This document shows positions 1 through 9,324 of a stretch of DNA of 64,000 bases, piece by piece (position 1 is the stretch's first letter; every line of letters begins with the position of its first letter). The position numbers and the translations under genes were made by a program. The notes under the pieces were generated by a model. It made no database searches. It was given only the letters and a program-made list of their open reading frames with translations, and was not told the DNA's origin. Source of the stretch: DTU052 sp050951725 (lineage in GTDB: Bacteria > Bacillota > Syntrophomonadia > Syntrophomonadales > DTU052); the NCBI GenBank assembly GCA_050951725.1, contig JBMNJO010000015.1:17468-81467 (forward strand), written 5' to 3'.

Positions 1-1753
1 CGGAGCGCATAATATCTTCGAGTTTTCCCTGGCCCACTACCCGTCCGCCGTGTACACCCGCACCGGGTCCGATATCCAGGATATGATCAGCCCGGCGCAT
101 GGCATCCTCGTCATGTTCCACCACGATAACCGTATTGCCCAGATCACGCAGCCGTTCCAGGGTAGCCAGCAAACGGTTGTTGTCCCGCGGGTGCAGGCCG
201 ACACTGGGTTCGTCCAGGACATACAAGACCCCCATCAGCCCGGACCCCACCTGGGTTGCCAGGCGGATGCGCTGGGCCTCGCCTCCGGACAGGGACCCCG
301 CCGCCCGGTCCAGGGTCAGGTAGTCCAGACCCACATCGACCAGGAACAACAGCCGCATCCGGATCTCTTTTATTATCTGGCGGGCAATGTAAGCTTCCCG
401 CTCCGTAAAATCTACATTCTCGATAAATGTCATAGCCTGGGCCACCGACTTGCGGGTGAAACTGGTGATGGACTCGCCTCCCACCAGAATACTCAGGACC
501 TCCTTCTTCAGGCGCTCCCCCTCACACTGGGTACAGGGACTGCTGGACATATACTTCTCCAGTTCATCCCGGATGGCGTCCGATTGAGACTCCTGGTAAC
601 GGCGGGAAAGGTTGTTGACAACCCCCTCATATTTGGCATAAAAGTTATGATGCAATCCATCGTGGTTAACGAAACTGATAGGCAGTTTCTCCCCGCCATT
701 GCCATAGAGAATCATATGGTAATGCTTTGGATCGAGGTCCTTGAGCGGGACATCCCTGGGTATCCCGTATCTCTCAGCCATGGCAAACAGGACCGCATTG
801 TAATACATTGAGAGGTTATGGCCCCAGGGGATAACCGCACCTTCATCGAGGGACAATTCCCGGTCAACCACCAAGGCCGGGTCTATTTCGTGTTTAAAGC
901 CCAGTCCATCACAGCCGGGACAGGCGCCGTACGGGCTGTTGAATGAGAACATGCGGGGAGTTATCTCCGGCAGGCTGAACCCGCATTCCGGACAGGCAAA
1001 GTTCTCACTGTAGAGCACCTCCCGGTTCCCGCCGTCCTCCAGGTACTGAATTATGGTCAATCCGTCGGCCTTCTCAAACGCCAGTTCCAGGGCCTCCGCC
1101 AGACGGCTTCTGATTTCCGGTTTCAAAACCAGGCGGTCCACTACCGCCAGGATATCATGTTTGCGGTTCTTTTCCAGGGTGATCTCCTCGTCCGAGGTAT
1201 ATTCCACCCCATCTATCACTACCCGCACAAACCCTTCCTTGAACAGCCCCTGCAAGACCTTCTGGTGCTCACCTTTCCTGCCTCTGACAACGGGAGCCAG
1301 GACCTTGAACCTGGTGCCCGCGGGCTGATTCATGACCTGGTCTACAATCTGATCCACGGTCTGCCGGGTAATCGGCCGTCCGCAATTGGGGCAGTGGGGT
1401 CGTCCCACCCGGGCGTATAACAGCCGCAGGTAGTCATAGATCTCGGTCACTGTTCCCACGGTGGAACGCGGGTTGTTGGAGGCCGCCTTCTGATCGATGG
1501 AAATGGAAGGCGACAGCCCTTCGATGTAGTCCACATCCGGCTTCTCCATCTGGCCCAGGAACTGCCGGGCATAGGTGGAGAGAGACTCCACATAGCGGCG
1601 CTGGCCTTCCGCGTAGATGGTATCGAAGGCCAGGCTGGATTTCCCTGATCCTGACACCCCGGTAAACACCACCAACTGGTCGCGGGGTATCGCCACATCT
1701 ATATTTTTCAGGTTGTGCTCACGCGCACCCTTGATAAAAATCCGGTTTTTCAT
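1..1753 (-). CDS. uvrA: UvrABC excinuclease subunit A, partial (C-terminus beyond window)
   Basis: DNA-damage recognition ATPase of nucleotide excision repair. About 584 residues are present out of the family's usual 940. The start is ATG at 1753, preceded by a GGAGAGG ribosome binding site. The N-terminus holds the Walker A motif GVSGSGKS (residues 32-39). Zinc-finger type CPxC pairs follow (CPNCG, CPECG, CPGC). The ABC signature LSGGEAQR and the Walker B/D-loop stretch VLDEPSVGLHPRD of the first ATPase module lie near the window edge. The second ATPase half is outside the window. It sits 110 bp downstream of uvrB, the usual uvrBA order, and is probably co-transcribed with it. Confidence 0.97.
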   Translation of the reverse strand, partial: MKNRIFIKGAREHNLKNIDVAIPRDQLVVFTGVSGSGKSSLAFDTIYAEGQRRYVESLSTYARQFLGQMEKPDVDYIEGLSPSISIDQKAASNNPRSTVGTVTEIYDYLRLLYARVGRPHCPNCGRPITRQTVDQIVDQVMNQPAGTRFKVLAPVVRGRKGEHQKVLQGLFKEGFVRVVIDGVEYTSDEEITLEKNRKHDILAVVDRLVLKPEIRSRLAEALELAFEKADGLTIIQYLEDGGNREVLYSENFACPECGFSLPEITPRMFSFNSPYGACPGCDGLGFKHEIDPALVVDRELSLDEGAVIPWGHNLSMYYNAVLFAMAERYGIPRDVPLKDLDPKHYHMILYGNGGEKLPISFVNHDGLHHNFYAKYEGVVNNLSRRYQESQSDAIRDELEKYMSSSPCTQCEGERLKKEVLSILVGGESITSFTRKSVAQAMTFIENVDFTEREAYIARQIIKEIRMRLLFLVDVGLDYLTLDRAAGSLSGGEAQRIRLATQVGSGLMGVLYVLDEPSVGLHPRDNNRLLATLERLRDLGNTVIVVEHDEDAMRRADHILDIGPGAGVHGGRVVGQGKLEDIMRS

Positions 1754-1863
1754 ATCCTTACCTCTCCGCCTCAGTTTGGTCGCGGCACACACAAGTTGGA
1801 AACCAAGCGGTTGTCCCAGACCCGGATTATGGCCTCGACCGGAATCATCCTCTGCCCCTGGTT

Positions 1864-3882
1864 TTATGACCTGGGCAGACCAGTTTTCTTTCTTGCATTG
1901 ACCCGTGATGAACGCGGCTTCTTGGCGGTTATCTCCTTGATCATATCCCGCAGCTGGGCGGCTTTCTCGAAATTTAACTCATCAGCCGCCTTTTTCATGT
2001 CCTTCTCTATTTCCGCTACCAATCGGCGTTTTTCATCACGCGGTAGATCCGCAAAGAACGGGTTGTAGGCTGTTTCCTCCTCAGCAATAGTCGCCTCCAC
2101 CCGGTCGCGGATGCTCTTTTCCACCGACCGCGGCACAATATTATGCTCCTGGTTGTACTTGAGCTGAATCTGGCGGCGGCGTTCGGTCTCATCGATGGCC
2201 GTCTTCATGGAGGGGGTTATGGTGTCGGCATACATCAAAACCCTGCCCTCCAGGTTACGGGCGGCTCTGCCCACCGTCTGGATCAGAGAGCGTCCGGAGC
2301 GGAGAAAACCTTCCTTGTCAGCATCCAGTATCGCTACCAGGCTCACCTCAGGGAGGTCCAGCCCCTCCCTGAGGAGGTTGATCCCCACCAGGACATCAAA
2401 CTCGCCCAGCCTTAGATCGCGCAGGATCTCCAACCGCTGCAGGGCCTCCACGTCGCTGTGCAGGTAACGGACCCGCACCCCGGCCTTCGTGAGGTAATCA
2501 GTCAGGTCCTCCGCCATCCTTTTGGTTAGGGTGGTGACCAGGACCCGCTGTTCGCGTTCAACCACCTTCCTGACCTCGTCCAGGAGGTCATCGATCTGGT
2601 TGGTGGTTGGCCGCACCTGGATCTCCGGATCAATCAGGCCCGTGGGACGGATAAGCTGCTCCACCACCTGTTCCGACTTCTCCAGCTCATAGGGGCCCGG
2701 GGTAGCGCTGGTGAATATGACCTGTCCAATCTTGGTCTCGAACTCCCCGAATCTCAAGGGGCGGTTATCCAGGGCCGAAGGCAGGCGGAATCCGAAATCC
2801 ACCAGGTTCTTCTTCCGGGAGTAGTCCCCCTCAAACATACCCCGCACCTGGGGCACACCTACATGAGACTCATCCATAAACAGTATAAAGTCAGAAGGGA
2901 AAAAATCAATCAGGGTATAGGGCGGCTCACCGGGCGCCCTTCCCGTGATATAACGTGAGTAGTTTTCAATACCCTTGCAGAACCCGATCTCCCGTATCAT
3001 CTCCAGGTCATAACGGGTCCGCTGCTCAATACGCTGGGCCTCCAGGAGTTTCCCCTGGGATTTGAATTGCGCCGCCTGGATAGCCAGCTCCTCCTCAATC
3101 TCATAAGCGGCCTCCAGCATCCGCTCCCGGGAGGTTATATAATGGGAGGCCGGCATGATCAGAACATGATTGCGGCGTCCCATAATCTCGCCCGTAAGGG
3201 CGTTAAACTCCAGAATCCGATCGATTTCATCCCCGAAAAACTCGATCCGGATCGCATTCTCCCCCGACTGAATCGGGAAGACCTCTACCACATCTCCGCG
3301 GGCCCGAAACTTGCCCCGGGAGAAATCGATGTCATTGCGTTCATAGTGCCTCTCCACCAGGGAGCGCAGGAACCCGTCCCGCGACAGAGTGTTCCCGGGA
3401 CGGAGGGACAGTACCATTCCCGAATAGTCCTCGGGCGAACCCAGGCCGTAGATGCAGGATACGCTGGCGACAATGATCACATCCCGCCGCTCCAAGAGGG
3501 CGGAAGTGGCCGAGTGGCGCAGCTTGTCTATCTCATCGTTGACCGACGAATCCTTTTCTATATACAGGTCGGTCTGGGGGACATAGGCCTCTGGCTGGTA
3601 ATAATCATAATAGCTGATGAAGTACTCCACCGCGTTCTCCGGAAAGAACTCCTTGAACTCCGAGTACAGCTGTCCGGCCAGGGTCTTATTGGGTGCCATC
3701 ACCAGGGCCGGCCTCTGCACCCGGTTTATGATCTGCGCCATGCTGAAGGTCTTACCCGATCCGGTAACCCCGAGCAGGGTCTGGTACTTGTACCCCTTCT
3801 CCAGTCCCTGCGCCAGCCGCTCAATGGCCTGGGGCTGGTCCCCGGTGGGGACATATTCTGATTTGAGCTTAAACCGGTTCAT
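1864..3882 (-). CDS. uvrB: UvrABC excinuclease subunit B
   Basis: Helicase-like damage verification subunit that is loaded by UvrA and recruits UvrC. From an upstream in-frame GTG (3885) the protein is 673 residues, and from ATG 3882 it is 672, both normal for the family. ATG 3882 is preferred because AGGAGG ends five bases before it but only two bases before the GTG. Visible motifs are Walker A GVTGSGKT near residue 40, the tyrosine-rich beta-hairpin YYDYYQPEAYVP, the DESH box, helicase motifs (TSATPG, QTVGRAARN) and a C-terminal UVR motif rich in K/E (KAADELNFEKAAQLRD). It leads uvrA. Confidence 0.98.
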   Translation of the reverse strand: MNRFKLKSEYVPTGDQPQAIERLAQGLEKGYKYQTLLGVTGSGKTFSMAQIINRVQRPALVMAPNKTLAGQLYSEFKEFFPENAVEYFISYYDYYQPEAYVPQTDLYIEKDSSVNDEIDKLRHSATSALLERRDVIIVASVSCIYGLGSPEDYSGMVLSLRPGNTLSRDGFLRSLVERHYERNDIDFSRGKFRARGDVVEVFPIQSGENAIRIEFFGDEIDRILEFNALTGEIMGRRNHVLIMPASHYITSRERMLEAAYEIEEELAIQAAQFKSQGKLLEAQRIEQRTRYDLEMIREIGFCKGIENYSRYITGRAPGEPPYTLIDFFPSDFILFMDESHVGVPQVRGMFEGDYSRKKNLVDFGFRLPSALDNRPLRFGEFETKIGQVIFTSATPGPYELEKSEQVVEQLIRPTGLIDPEIQVRPTTNQIDDLLDEVRKVVEREQRVLVTTLTKRMAEDLTDYLTKAGVRVRYLHSDVEALQRLEILRDLRLGEFDVLVGINLLREGLDLPEVSLVAILDADKEGFLRSGRSLIQTVGRAARNLEGRVLMYADTITPSMKTAIDETERRRQIQLKYNQEHNIVPRSVEKSIRDRVEATIAEEETAYNPFFADLPRDEKRRLVAEIEKDMKKAADELNFEKAAQLRDMIKEITAKKPRSSRVNARKKTGLPRS

Positions 3883-3995
3883 CACGACCTCCTGCTATTT
3901 AATCAAACAGTTGTTCTTCAAGAACATTATACCCTACACGCGCAACCCTTCAGAATACTGATAAAGGGTAAACGAAACACCAGTTAAAGGCCGGG

Positions 3996-4095
3996 AAATA
4001 AAAAGCAGAGAGCGGTGCCGGCTGTAAACCTTTTAATGTCCATTAACCACCAGCCAAAACACCGCTGTCTTTCTGCGAAGTTTTCTTTCGCAGAA
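3996..4095 (-). terminator. Long imperfect hairpin with T-rich tail, likely terminator of the upstream ATPase gene
   Basis: Read on the minus strand, a perfect 8-bp hairpin (TCTGCGAA/TTCGCAGA, 4072-4094) is followed by a longer imperfect hairpin. The longer one is built from AGCGGTG/CACCGCT, GGCTG/CAGCC and an inner TTAATG/CATTAA, and ends in CTCTCTGC then TTTTTATTT (3996-4003). It lies 20-120 bases past the stop of the gene at 4120, so it plausibly ends that transcript and separates it from uvrBA. The 234-bp gap holds no gene that I recognise. Confidence 0.55.
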
Positions 4096-4119
4096 TCCAT
4101 CTCCTTTATTTGTTACCTC

Positions 4120-5184
4120 TCATTCCATCTGCAGGATCTCCTTGATCAATTCTTCCCGGCGTGCATCGACCTGCTCAAATCTCATGGCTTTGGTAAAAAG
4201 TTTGCTGAGCTTTTTCTCCACCTGGCGGGCTCTGGTCAGTCCCTGGACCGCCTGGTAAACCCGGTTGGAGACCAGCCGTTCCGTCTCATTGATCACCGGC
4301 TGGTTTATCGAATCATAATCATCCCAGCACTCCGTCAGATTGATGTGAGTGTCTCCCGGCCGGTTGGCAACCCGGACGATATCGCCATCGACTATCGCGA
4401 TTTCGAGGCTCTGCAGGACCACCATCTCCAGGAGGTCCGGGTCCAGGCCGCTGTGATAGAAGGCGACCTTATGGCCCTGGGCCAGAGCCTCCTCCCCGAT
4501 GCGGCGCATTACCCAGGACTTGCCGCTCCCCGGAGGGCCCTGCAGTATATAGCGCTGGGTGCAGTCCCTGGTTATATCCTCAAAGAAATCGACCACCCCC
4601 TCGGAGGTGATGGCCCGGGCGAAGTAGTGGGTGGCCTGTTCCCCCTCGCCCAGTACAGTGGCGATCAGCTGCTGACTTAAGGCCTGAAGTTTGCCGGGAT
4701 TGAGCAGTCTTTCATAATTGTCGGACAGCTGCTTGTGACCCTCTCTTGCCACCTCCAGGCTGGATTTGACCACGCCCATAATGGACTCAAGCTGGTCAGT
4801 CAGAGTTGCAATCTCCGACTGAGAACCTGCCAGTTCCCCCGAGTTGTAATAATCCCGCAGGTCAATACTGTGGATCATGATCCCCGGATGGTTTTCGATC
4901 TTGGTACTGCCGGTCGCATCTCCGCTTATAACCACCGTTTTGAGCTGTTGAAGATAAACCCCGTCTATATAGGAAGCATCGAGAGGCGAAGGCCAGAACT
5001 GCACCCGGTAGCCTCGTTCGGCCAGACTCAGCCCGATGCTTCTGATAAAGGTCGAACGCCCGCTGCCCGGGGCCCCCTGGAGAATTATCACCCTCTCGAT
5101 CCTGCTGAGGAGAGCCGGAAGGTAGGAATAATAGCCCTGTGCAGTAAAGCCGCTGGTAAATACGTATTCGATCCGGTTTTTCAC
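4120..5184 (-). CDS. Tandem P-loop ATPase of the PRK06851 type, function unknown
   Basis: A 354-residue protein with two P-loop modules of similar layout: GAPGSGRST (37-45) and GPPGSGKS (216-223). Each is followed by a region with an LD and an isoleucine-rich ISGD/IVDGD stretch. It resembles a conserved Firmicutes ATPase annotated only as hypothetical (PRK06851 family), and no substrate is known to me. The first P-loop carries Arg where Lys is normal, so that site may bind without hydrolysing. The open frame extends upstream to 5316, but that part translates the palindromic repeat. GTG 5184 is chosen because AAAGGGGG lies seven bases upstream. The family assignment is from memory. Confidence 0.75.
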   Translation of the reverse strand: MKNRIEYVFTSGFTAQGYYSYLPALLSRIERVIILQGAPGSGRSTFIRSIGLSLAERGYRVQFWPSPLDASYIDGVYLQQLKTVVISGDATGSTKIENHPGIMIHSIDLRDYYNSGELAGSQSEIATLTDQLESIMGVVKSSLEVAREGHKQLSDNYERLLNPGKLQALSQQLIATVLGEGEQATHYFARAITSEGVVDFFEDITRDCTQRYILQGPPGSGKSWVMRRIGEEALAQGHKVAFYHSGLDPDLLEMVVLQSLEIAIVDGDIVRVANRPGDTHINLTECWDDYDSINQPVINETERLVSNRVYQAVQGLTRARQVEKKLSKLFTKAMRFEQVDARREELIKEILQME

Positions 5185-5254
5185 CCGAAATCCCCCTTTC
5201 CCCTGCATTAAGATATGCGAAAAGTGAACAAAGGGTGAACACTGCATCACGGAT

Positions 5255-5315
5255 TGCATCATGGGGACAGTCCCCGTGATGCAAAATGCATCGTGGGGAC
5301 TGTCCCCATGATGCA
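5255..5315. repeat. Palindromic repeat family A, two units head to head
   Basis: Two 29-bp palindromes (5255-5283, 5287-5315) each have the plan TGCATCATGGGGAC-A/T-GTCCCC(A/G)TGATGCA. They are separated by three bases and followed by a partial third arm at 5243. Similar units occur at 12057, 39490, 49851 and 51167, always between genes. They lack a T-tract, so they look like REP/BIME-type elements rather than terminators. Confidence 0.85.
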
Positions 5316-5318
5316 TTC

Positions 5319-6539
5319 TTAGAGTTTTTTGAGTCTAAGGAGGAGGGACATGAGTAAACCGGGGGCCGGGGGTGCGTTATCCCCTGCGGTTTGACGGGTG
5401 GGATCGGGAACCGGGATTATGCCCAGGTTATCGTAGTTTCGATTCCAGGTGGATAACTTCAGGCGCTGCTCCCCTCGGAGGATGGTCATGGTTATCCATG
5501 GCCCCGAATAATCGATGCCCGGGATCAGGTCAGCAGGACTTCCGACCATATTCCCGTTCAGTTCGATAATAATGTCCCGGCTGCGAACCCCGGCCTGCTG
5601 GGCTGGTGAACCGTAGACAACATCGAGCACCATCAACCCGTGAGCGGGCGGGGTGTAAATCGGGGTTCGAAGTCGTTCCGAGCGCCAGGCAATGGCGATA
5701 ACCAGTTCATGCCCCAGGGGACCAAACAGAGCTGCCAGGAAGAGTAAAGAAGGGTAATATGATCCCAGAACCGACAGGCCCAGCAGGATTACGCTGAACA
5801 GGGCCAGGTTCAGGGCTGACCTTCGTGATCTGTGAACTGGCAGTGCGGTGGTGGCGACCTCCCCATAGCCCAGGATAGCCATCACCGGTACCAGGCTGAA
5901 AACAATTCCATCATAGAACTCAGGGTTATTCAGAAGCGGCCACCAGTTGTCGGTCACAGATGGAACCGAGACCATGCTGGTACTCATTACCGCTACCAGA
6001 GGTATGGGCCAGAACTTCTGCAGATTGAAACCCCCCACCATCTTCTGGCCCGGGCCGCGGAAATAGACGGGGATTGGATCAAGGTATCCGGTGAAAAAAA
6101 TAAGGAGCGACTCCACCATATGCAGGATAGCCACCAGCCCCATGACATGTGCCACTTGGATCTGGGGGAATCCCGTGACTATGCTGAGAATTGACAGCAG
6201 CCCTCCGGCGTAGGCAAAACAGAGGAAGCGGGGGTGAATCATCATCAGAAGGAGGGCAACTATAAACAGGTATATCAGTCCCAACCCCGCCATATCGATA
6301 CCGAAAAGGATCAGGAGGACACTCCCCAGAAATCCCCCCAGAATTCCCGCCAGGGTAGCAATTAGGGTTGAATGCAGATACCGGCGGTTGTGCCGGGTCA
6401 GACCGGCGGTAAGCTGCCCCTGCTGCATCCTCTTGTATTGCCAGCCAATAAAGATTATCAGGAGCAAATACAATGGCGAGAGCAATGCCGCCAGGTACTT
6501 CCTGGCAATTTCACCCAACAACGGAATTAATAATTCCAT
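5319..6539 (-). CDS. Polytopic membrane protein with C-terminal PDZ domain, MinJ-like
   Basis: 406 residues. About the first 300 form several strongly hydrophobic segments. The C-terminus carries a PDZ domain (about 305-375, with GSPAQQAGVRSRDIIIELNG). This architecture and the position next to ctpB and ftsEX match Bacillus subtilis MinJ (YvjD), which bridges DivIVA and MinD at the septum. It lies 11 bp downstream of ctpB, suggesting one operon. A role in topological control of division or envelope proteolysis is inference. PDZ membrane proteins are diverse, so it could instead be a proteolysis adaptor. Confidence 0.7.
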   Translation of the reverse strand: MELLIPLLGEIARKYLAALLSPLYLLLIIFIGWQYKRMQQGQLTAGLTRHNRRYLHSTLIATLAGILGGFLGSVLLILFGIDMAGLGLIYLFIVALLLMMIHPRFLCFAYAGGLLSILSIVTGFPQIQVAHVMGLVAILHMVESLLIFFTGYLDPIPVYFRGPGQKMVGGFNLQKFWPIPLVAVMSTSMVSVPSVTDNWWPLLNNPEFYDGIVFSLVPVMAILGYGEVATTALPVHRSRRSALNLALFSVILLGLSVLGSYYPSLLFLAALFGPLGHELVIAIAWRSERLRTPIYTPPAHGLMVLDVVYGSPAQQAGVRSRDIIIELNGNMVGSPADLIPGIDYSGPWITMTILRGEQRLKLSTWNRNYDNLGIIPVPDPTRQTAGDNAPPAPGLLMSLLLRLKKL

Positions 6540-6550
6540 ACAAGGTTACC

Positions 6551-7717
6551 CTATTCTTTGATTTTGGCCTTCAAAATCTCCAATGCCTTCTCCATCTGCA
6601 GATCTGACCTGGTGTTTTCGGGGTTTTTCACCACATAATCCGGTATAATTCCGATCTTGTCTATATCGATGTCGTTGGGGGTATAGTATTTGTCGGTGGT
6701 CAACAATAGAGCATCCCCACCGCGCAGCGGGTACACTGTCTGGACCCGGCCCTTGCCGTAGGATTTTTCCCCCACCAAGACCGCCACCTTGTGGTCCTTC
6801 AAAGCCCCTGCCAGAATCTCCGAGGAACTGGCGGATCCCCGGTTTATCAGGACTACCATTGGCATATCCAACCCACCGGAAGAGGCCTCATATACCCGGG
6901 CATTACGATCGCGGTTAACGATTTTGACTATGTCCCCCTGGTGAAGGATGAGGTCGGCGATTTGTACCACGGAATTAAAGTCTCCCCCCGGGTTTGCCCG
7001 CAGGTCGATTATGAGTCCCTTGACACCTTTTTCAATTAATGAGTTCAGGTGCTCGGTGAACTCCTCGGGTGTATTCATGGTAAAATGGCTGATTTGCAAG
7101 TAACCGATATCCGGCTCGTTCTTCACTATCTCAGAACCGACCGAATCAACGGCAATACTCTTTCTTAGCACCTTGAAATCCAGTTCTTTTTTACTGCTCT
7201 CCCGGTAAACCGTTATTTCCACCTGGGTACCAGGTTCACCGCGTATAAGCGCGACCGCATCATCGACGGTTAAACCCTGGGTGGTTTCCCCGTTTATCGC
7301 GGTTATCACGTCACCGCTCTTCATTCCGGCCTTGTCCGCCGGGGAATCCTTGATGGGGGCGATGATCGTAATCCGGTTATTCTCTCCCGCTCCTACCACT
7401 ATTCCTACACCGTTAAAACTCCCCTGGAGACGGTTGCCCAACTCCTCATAATCATCCCGAACCATGTAGTTGGAATAAGGATCGCCCAGGGCCTCCACCA
7501 TGCCTTTTATCGATCCCTGAACCAGAGATGAAGTGGAAGCGTCCTCCAAGGAGCGGGTTTCAGCCAGCCAGAAAGCCTTAATAAGACTGCCCAGATTGTA
7601 CTGGTTGGTGGCGATTAGATAGGTGAATCCACCAAAAAAGACCAGCCCCAAAATCGCAAAGAAATAGACAATTCCCTGAAATACACTTCTATTTCTCAAT
7701 GTGTCACCGCCGTTCAT
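6551..7717 (-). CDS. ctpB: Carboxy-terminal processing peptidase, S41 family (CtpA/CtpB)
   Basis: Secreted, membrane-anchored serine protease. It has an N-terminal transmembrane segment (about 12-35), a PDZ domain (about 98-170, with GVGIVVG and DSPADKAGMKSGDVI) and an S41 catalytic domain. The nucleophile lies in GSASSSE (about residues 294-300) and the general-base lysine in GEKSYGKG (about 322), the same 25-residue spacing as in B. subtilis CtpB. 388 residues is normal. The start is uncertain: a TTG six codons downstream (7699), preceded by GGCGGTG, is an alternative. In Bacillus, CtpB processes a sporulation signalling protein, but the target here is unknown. Confidence 0.93.
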   Translation of the reverse strand: MNGGDTLRNRSVFQGIVYFFAILGLVFFGGFTYLIATNQYNLGSLIKAFWLAETRSLEDASTSSLVQGSIKGMVEALGDPYSNYMVRDDYEELGNRLQGSFNGVGIVVGAGENNRITIIAPIKDSPADKAGMKSGDVITAINGETTQGLTVDDAVALIRGEPGTQVEITVYRESSKKELDFKVLRKSIAVDSVGSEIVKNEPDIGYLQISHFTMNTPEEFTEHLNSLIEKGVKGLIIDLRANPGGDFNSVVQIADLILHQGDIVKIVNRDRNARVYEASSGGLDMPMVVLINRGSASSSEILAGALKDHKVAVLVGEKSYGKGRVQTVYPLRGGDALLLTTDKYYTPNDIDIDKIGIIPDYVVKNPENTRSDLQMEKALEILKAKIKE

Positions 7718-8043
7718 ATATATGTCTATTATCCAGTCATAGTTAATATGTTACCCGAACAGGTTGGCAGGAACAAGAAATCCATCTCGAACGCCTGAAT
7801 TCTGTTCACCGGGGAGTACTAGACCGCGACGTACCTTACTAGAATTCTGTTCCCGGGGCGAAGTCTATTTCGTCTCCTGTTTCGGGGACACCATACTAAA
7901 TTATTCTGGCCCGCCGAAATAATTTAGTATGGTGTCCCCGAAATTCTACCCTATAGCAGGCGCCCGTACCCAGGCGCACGGCGCGAAAAAGGCGAGATTG
8001 CTCTCGCCTCTATTTAACCGTATCCACCTGATGTTACCACATG
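7718..8043. other. Intergenic region with a direct repeat and palindrome B1
   Basis: This 326-bp gap between ctpB and the M23 peptidase gene holds two direct copies of GAATTCTGTTC..CGGGG (7797-7814 and 7842-7858), then the long palindrome at 7880-7943. No gene or convincing terminator is visible. Confidence 0.6.
7880..7943. repeat. Palindromic repeat family B, copy B1
   Basis: A 26-bp arm TTTCGGGGACACCATACTAA..., a short loop near 7906-7917, then the exact reverse complement. The same arm occurs at 37275 (perfect), 51101 (one arm decayed) and 20291 (degenerate). It shares the GGGGAC core with repeat family A. Confidence 0.85.
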
Positions 8044-9204
8044 CTACAGGTAGCTGTTGGGGTTCACAGGGGTTCCGTTTTTACGGACCTCGAAGTGGAG
8101 ATGAGGTCCGGTGCTCCAGCCGGTGGAACCAGCTCGGCCAATAGTCTGACCCTTGGTGACAGTAGCTCCTGCTTTGGTTTCAAACTTGGACAGGTGCGCG
8201 TAGAGGGTGGATATCCCTCCCCCGTGATCTATGATGATCATGTTGCCGTAAGCCGAGTTATAGGTGACCGTCATAACCTTTCCACTATCTGCGGCCACCA
8301 CCTTGGCTCCCTGGGGCGCTCCAATGTCCATGCCGGTATGTAATTTGTTCTGCTTCAATATCGGGTGGTAACGCATCCCGTATTTTGAGGTTATCCTAGT
8401 ATACCCCGGAGCCGGCCAGGTGAACTTGCCGGTACCCACATAGGCGCCGTCACCCTGCTGCATACGTCGGATCATGATTTCGATCTCTTGTGACGCCTGT
8501 TCCAGTTCCTTAAGGGCTTTCTCGTAAGCCTTCCGGTCATTCTGTACTTCTTTGAGGGCAGCCTTTCGTTGACCCGTTTTGGCCTCCAGCTGCTGCTCCT
8601 TTGCCTTTATGGCATCCTGAGCTTCCTGTAAAGCCTTCTTGTTAACTTCCAGCTGTTTTTTCTTGTCCTCTAATTGCTGCCGCTCTTCGGCAATGGTCGT
8701 AATCAGTTCCTGGTCCTGGTTGACAATCTCTTTCAAAAGCTCCCATCTGGTGAGAAAGTCCGAAAAATCCGTCGCCGATAACAGCACTTCCAGGTACGAT
8801 ATATCCCCTACCTCATAAATCAAAACCAGCCGCTCGCCCAGAACCTCAGTGCGCTCTGCCAGATGAGCCTCAGCTTCCGCGATTTCCTCCTCAGTCACCT
8901 CAATGCGCCGGTTTACGACCTTGACCTGGCTTTCCAGGGAGGCAATCTCATTCTCCGTCTGTTTTATTTCCCTTTCCAGTTTGCTGACCTCACTGATTAT
9001 TCCGGTCTCTTTGCTCCTGGCTGATCCCACCAGCTGTCGCTGGGCTTCAATCTGCTTTCTCAGCGCATCCAGCTGGGACTGCTTGTCCTTCAGTTCATCA
9101 GCCCGAACCGGATGAACTGCCGGTGGTAAGTATCCGATAGCCGGTATCAGGAATGCAAATACCAGCAGGGAAGCTATTATCCTTCTGATTCTCATGACTC
9201 TCAT
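8044..9204 (-). CDS. Murein hydrolase activator/M23 peptidase with coiled coil (EnvC/PcsB type)
   Basis: 386 residues. It has an Arg-rich signal peptide (about 1-35), a long coiled coil (about 36-250, rich in Q/E/K) and a C-terminal LytM/M23 domain with the zinc ligands of HTGMDIG and HLHFE. In other bacteria such proteins are held in check by FtsEX and either cleave peptidoglycan or activate amidases at the septum. It is encoded 120 bp downstream of ftsX in the same direction, which fits that partnership. A second ATG (9195) lies at a better distance from AAGGAG than the first (9204). The zinc site looks intact, so it may itself be an active endopeptidase. Confidence 0.9.
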   Translation of the reverse strand: MRVMRIRRIIASLLVFAFLIPAIGYLPPAVHPVRADELKDKQSQLDALRKQIEAQRQLVGSARSKETGIISEVSKLEREIKQTENEIASLESQVKVVNRRIEVTEEEIAEAEAHLAERTEVLGERLVLIYEVGDISYLEVLLSATDFSDFLTRWELLKEIVNQDQELITTIAEERQQLEDKKKQLEVNKKALQEAQDAIKAKEQQLEAKTGQRKAALKEVQNDRKAYEKALKELEQASQEIEIMIRRMQQGDGAYVGTGKFTWPAPGYTRITSKYGMRYHPILKQNKLHTGMDIGAPQGAKVVAADSGKVMTVTYNSAYGNMIIIDHGGGISTLYAHLSKFETKAGATVTKGQTIGRAGSTGWSTGPHLHFEVRKNGTPVNPNSYL

Positions 9205-9324
9205 AACTCCTTTTCTCGTATTGATTCGCCGCAGTGGAACCTGGGCAAGTACCTGTCCGATATAGCTCCTCGGTTGTCAGAACCGCTCGGCCTTATGCAC
9301 CTGGACTTGGGTGTTCATCAGTCC

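Noticed and set aside
3067..3861. Long plus-strand open frame opposite uvrB
   Set aside because: It is the antisense shadow of a well-conserved gene, without ribosome binding site or recognisable product.
5185..5316. N-terminal extension MHHGDSPHD... of the tandem P-loop ATPase
   Set aside because: It is the translation of the palindromic repeat, and a better ribosome binding site precedes GTG 5184.
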